Of a stretch of DNA of 64,000 nucleotides, positions 61,961 to 64,000 are shown one piece after another. The stretch comes from Novosphingobium sp. MW5 (GTDB lineage: Bacteria; Pseudomonadota; Alphaproteobacteria; Sphingomonadales; Sphingomonadaceae), in contig JAPCWB010000001.1 of NCBI GenBank assembly GCA_025938935.1, positions 992,001 to 1,056,000 on the forward strand. The letters run 5' to 3'. Numbering within the stretch: position 1 is the stretch's first letter; the number at the start of each line of letters is the position of its first letter. Below the pieces are notes generated by a model. It was not told the DNA's origin and ran no database searches. It saw only the letters and a list, made by a program, of their open reading frames with translations. A program made the translations under genes and the position numbers.

Positions 61961-62899
61961 ATGAAGATCCTTGCCGGCAACTCCAACCTGCCGCTCGCCC
62001 GCGCGATTGCCGACTATCTCGACCTGCCGCTGACCGACGCCTCGGTCCGCCGCTTCGCCGATGACGAAATCTTCGTCGAGATTCACGAGAACGTCCGCGG
62101 CGAGGATGTCTTCGTCGTCCAGTCGACCAGCGCCCCGGCGAACGACCACCTGATGGAACTGCTGATCTGCATCGACGCGCTGCGCCGCGCATCGGCTGCC
62201 CGGATCACGGCGGTCACGCCCTACTTCGGCTATGCCCGGCAAGACCGCAAACCCGGCCCCCGCACGCCGATCTCGGCCAAGCTGGTCGCCAACCTGATCA
62301 CCGAAGCGGGTGCCGACCGCGTGCTGGCGGTGGACCTCCACGCCGGGCAGATCCAGGGCTTCTTCGATATCCCGACCGACAACCTCTATGCCGCGCCGGT
62401 CATGGCGGCGGACATCCTCAGCCGGGGCAAGGTCGAGGACCTGATGGTCGTCTCGCCCGACGTGGGCGGCGTCGTCCGCGCCCGCGCGCTGGCCAAGCGC
62501 CTGGCAGAGAACGTGCCGCTCGCCATTGTCGACAAGCGCCGCGACAAGCCGGGTTCTTCCGAAGTGATGAACATCATCGGCGACGTCACCGGCCGTGAGT
62601 GCATCCTGATCGACGACATCATCGATTCGGGCGGCACGCTGTGCAACGCCGCCGCGGCGCTGATGGAAGCGGGTGCGGCCAGCGTCACCGCCTACCTCAC
62701 CCACGGCGTGCTATCGGGCAAGGCGGTGGAGCGGGTGAGCAATTCGGCGCTGAAGGAACTGGTCATCACCGATTCGATCCAGCCGACCGAAGCGACCCTC
62801 GCTTGCGACCGTATACGGGTGCTGCCGATTGCGGCACTGATGGGCGAGGCGATCCGGCGCATTGCGGATGAAAGTTCAGTGTCCAGCCTGTTCGATTGA
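61961..62899 (+). CDS. prs: Ribose-phosphate pyrophosphokinase
   Basis: 312 residues starting [20 protein letters not shown] after CAGGGGAACAGGCC. Diagnostic motifs are [32 protein letters not shown], the cation-binding [20 protein letters not shown], and the PRPP loop [13 protein letters not shown]. It makes PRPP from ribose-5-phosphate and ATP for nucleotide, histidine and tryptophan synthesis. The length is normal for class I enzymes. It is monocistronic. Confidence 0.96.
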   Translation: MKILAGNSNLPLARAIADYLDLPLTDASVRRFADDEIFVEIHENVRGEDVFVVQSTSAPANDHLMELLICIDALRRASAARITAVTPYFGYARQDRKPGPRTPISAKLVANLITEAGADRVLAVDLHAGQIQGFFDIPTDNLYAAPVMAADILSRGKVEDLMVVSPDVGGVVRARALAKRLAENVPLAIVDKRRDKPGSSEVMNIIGDVTGRECILIDDIIDSGGTLCNAAAALMEAGAASVTAYLTHGVLSGKAVERVSNSALKELVITDSIQPTEATLACDRIRVLPIAALMGEAIRRIADESSVSSLFD

Positions 62900-62913
62900 G
62901 CTGAAAACCGCAG

Positions 62914-62993
62914 ATTTCGGGCATTTTTCACGCTTGCATGAAATGCAAGTTGATGAAGTACACGCGCAGCGCATCTATGGAGTTTTTCCATAG
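62914..62993 (+). other. Conserved hairpin-bearing element, copy 2 (plus strand), downstream of prs
   Basis: Matches the minus strand of 60202-60280. It has the hairpin CTTGCA-TGAAA-TGCAAG followed by GTTGATGAA, then a second hairpin, CTATGGA-GTTTT-TCCATAG. A 16-codon ORF from ATGCAAGTTG reads MQVDEVHAQRIYGVFP and stops. It starts 14 bases after the prs stop, so it could be part of the prs 3' region or a separate small RNA. From 62994 to 63562 I see repeats but no gene. Confidence 0.5.
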
Positions 62994-63137
62994 GCCTCCC
63001 GCGCGCAAAAACGCGCGCCCGGGGGCGCCAAGCTGTTGGAGTTCGACAAGGTCAAAGAGCGAGCGCCGACAAGGCCGGGCGACGCGCAAGATGACAGATC
63101 GCGGGCTTGTAGGACAGCGCGCTTGTGCCAGCACCGC

Positions 63138-63230
63138 CGTCGCTCCGTGCCTGACACGGGGCTGGGCTTTTTCTCCAGGCGCTGCGCCAACAAGAAAACG
63201 CCAAGGCCCGGATCAAGTCCGGGCCGACGA
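63138..63230. repeat. Palindromic repeat element, inverted copy of the 59.0-kb element
   Basis: The right part, GCCAAGGCCCGGATCAAGTC through CCGGGCCGACGA, is the reverse complement of the left arm at 59022. The left part (CGTCGCTCCGTGCCTGACAC, then GGGGCTGGGCTTTTT) is a diverged opposite arm. Confidence 0.75.
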
Positions 63231-63492
63231 AAGGGGTTGATCCTCCTTCGCGACCTTCGCGTGACCCTGCTCTACAGTAAGGTCCCCTGCGCCCCGCCCT
63301 TGTGGCTGGCGCGGGTTTCGACGCGGGCGTGGCGGCGGCTGATCGGGTTGTGCGGTGCCGGGGGCCCTGCGGCAAGGGCCGGTATCGCACTATGCCCGCC
63401 GGACGCCGGCATCGGGCCAGTCGCTCATAACGATTCAGCGTTTCGGACGATTTGCGCGGGGCCGGCGTCTTTCGGCTTTCTCCCCAACCTTT

Positions 63493-63520
63493 CGTCATTC
63501 CCGCATGCGCGGGAATGACG
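63493..63520. repeat. Short palindromic repeat/terminator-like hairpin
   Basis: CGTCATTCCCGC and GCGGGAATGACG form a perfect 12-bp stem around ATGC. It lies about 40 bases from the AraC gene stop and could end that transcript. The CGTCATTCCCGC arm is a common intergenic repeat in these bacteria. Confidence 0.75.
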
Positions 63521-63562
63521 GGGGTGGCGGATTGGTGCTGCGGGTGTGATCGTGTCGCCCCC

Positions 63563-64000
63563 TCACTCCCACGGCCTAACCCCGCCCGGTTCCAGCCGGT
63601 CGATCGCCTCCAGCCGCCGGGCCTGCCGGGTTTCCAGCGTGAGGGTCATCAGCGGCAGCGGGCGCTGGACGAACTGGCGCGGGCTCATGCCGAACAGCTT
63701 GGTAAAGTCGCGGATCAGGTGGCTCTGGTCGTAATAGCGCAGCATGATCTCTTCCGCCTCGGCCTGATCGGCAACGCCGCGCAGGTGGGCGGCCATGTCA
63801 AGCGCGCGGGCGCGGCGCAGGACCTGCTTGGGGCTCATGCCGAAATCGCGCCGCACTATGCGTTCCAGCTGGCGCAGGCCGATGCCGCATTCGCTGGCGA
63901 AATCCTCTATTTTGGCATTGGGGTCGCGGTAGGACAGCACTTCGAAGCGGGTCGTGATCGGATCGGGCCTGGCCAGCTTGCGGCGCTCCACTTCGCCCCG
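63563..64000 (-). CDS. AraC-family transcriptional regulator, C-terminal part (runs off window)
   Basis: The frame stays open to the window end, so the N-terminal effector domain is missing; 146 codons are visible. Two helix-turn-helix units characteristic of AraC are present: DFASECGIGLRQLERIVRRD leading to FGMSPKQVLRRARALD, and RYYDQSHLIRDFTKLFGMSP leading to RQFVQRPL. Target genes cannot be inferred because its neighbour on the far side is not visible. Confidence 0.85.
   Translation of the reverse strand, partial: RGEVERRKLARPDPITTRFEVLSYRDPNAKIEDFASECGIGLRQLERIVRRDFGMSPKQVLRRARALDMAAHLRGVADQAEAEEIMLRYYDQSHLIRDFTKLFGMSPRQFVQRPLPLMTLTLETRQARRLEAIDRLEPGGVRPWE

Noticed and set aside
1..64000. 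tRNA, rRNA, CRISPR arrays, transposases
   Set aside because: I looked for T-loop GTTCGAATC-type sequences, spaced direct repeats and DDE-type proteins and found none that held up.

Overview
The window is high-GC DNA (roughly two-thirds G+C by eye) from an alphaproteobacterium, most likely a Sphingomonadaceae member close to Novosphingobium. The grounds are a large TonB-dependent receptor next to an accessory catabolic cluster, dispersed palindromic repeats, GANTC (CcrM-type) sites before nrdA, the PBP1C/alpha-2-macroglobulin pair, and the DUF2171, DUF2383 and GlsB stress-type proteins. No rRNA, tRNA, CRISPR array, transposase or integrase was seen.

Region 1 (1-14562) is a catabolic cluster. 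A leftward operon holds an aldehyde dehydrogenase, a cytochrome P450 and a 5-oxoprolinase-family protein that runs off the edge. A TonB receptor, two APH-type kinases, a coupled CaiB - DUF35 - thiolase operon, an amidohydrolase, an SDR and an IclR regulator follow. Nearly every transcription unit here has a copy of one 14-bp palindrome (consensus TTCGNNATNNCGAA) 11-30 bases before a start codon, so the cluster looks like one regulon.

Region 2 (14604-20143) is housekeeping: mobA, an exported M20 peptidase with a divergent TetR, manC-manA, a DUF2721 protein and a lipocalin.

Region 3 (20194-38295) is a second catabolic block. Acyl-CoA ligase, MaoC-type hydratase, CaiB transferase and SDR form one leftward operon, divergent from a second IclR gene. 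Next come a ThDP-dependent lyase and an aldehyde dehydrogenase, then SnoaL-like, EthD, SMP-30/NHL, several SDR, phosphotriesterase-like and TIM-barrel proteins. The ligase, ThDP lyase, aldehyde dehydrogenase and CaiB set resembles an alpha-oxidation or 2-hydroxyacyl-CoA cleavage route. The substrate is unknown.

Region 4 (38447-64000) holds a secreted esterase-like protein, the alpha-2-macroglobulin/PBP1C operon, nrdA, an iron-linked PepSY and tandem-cupin operon behind a Fur-like box, an asparagine-synthetase-like protein, nrdB behind a combined NrdR/DnaA site, and an AT-rich ABC-ATPase/TOPRIM gene 2 bases after nrdB. That last gene is the best candidate for an acquired defence function. Small stress or unknown proteins, prs and a partial AraC regulator finish the window.

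Eight otherwise normal genes, including the normally essential nrdB, each carry a single one-base frameshift. This looks like uncorrected sequencing indels rather than gene decay.
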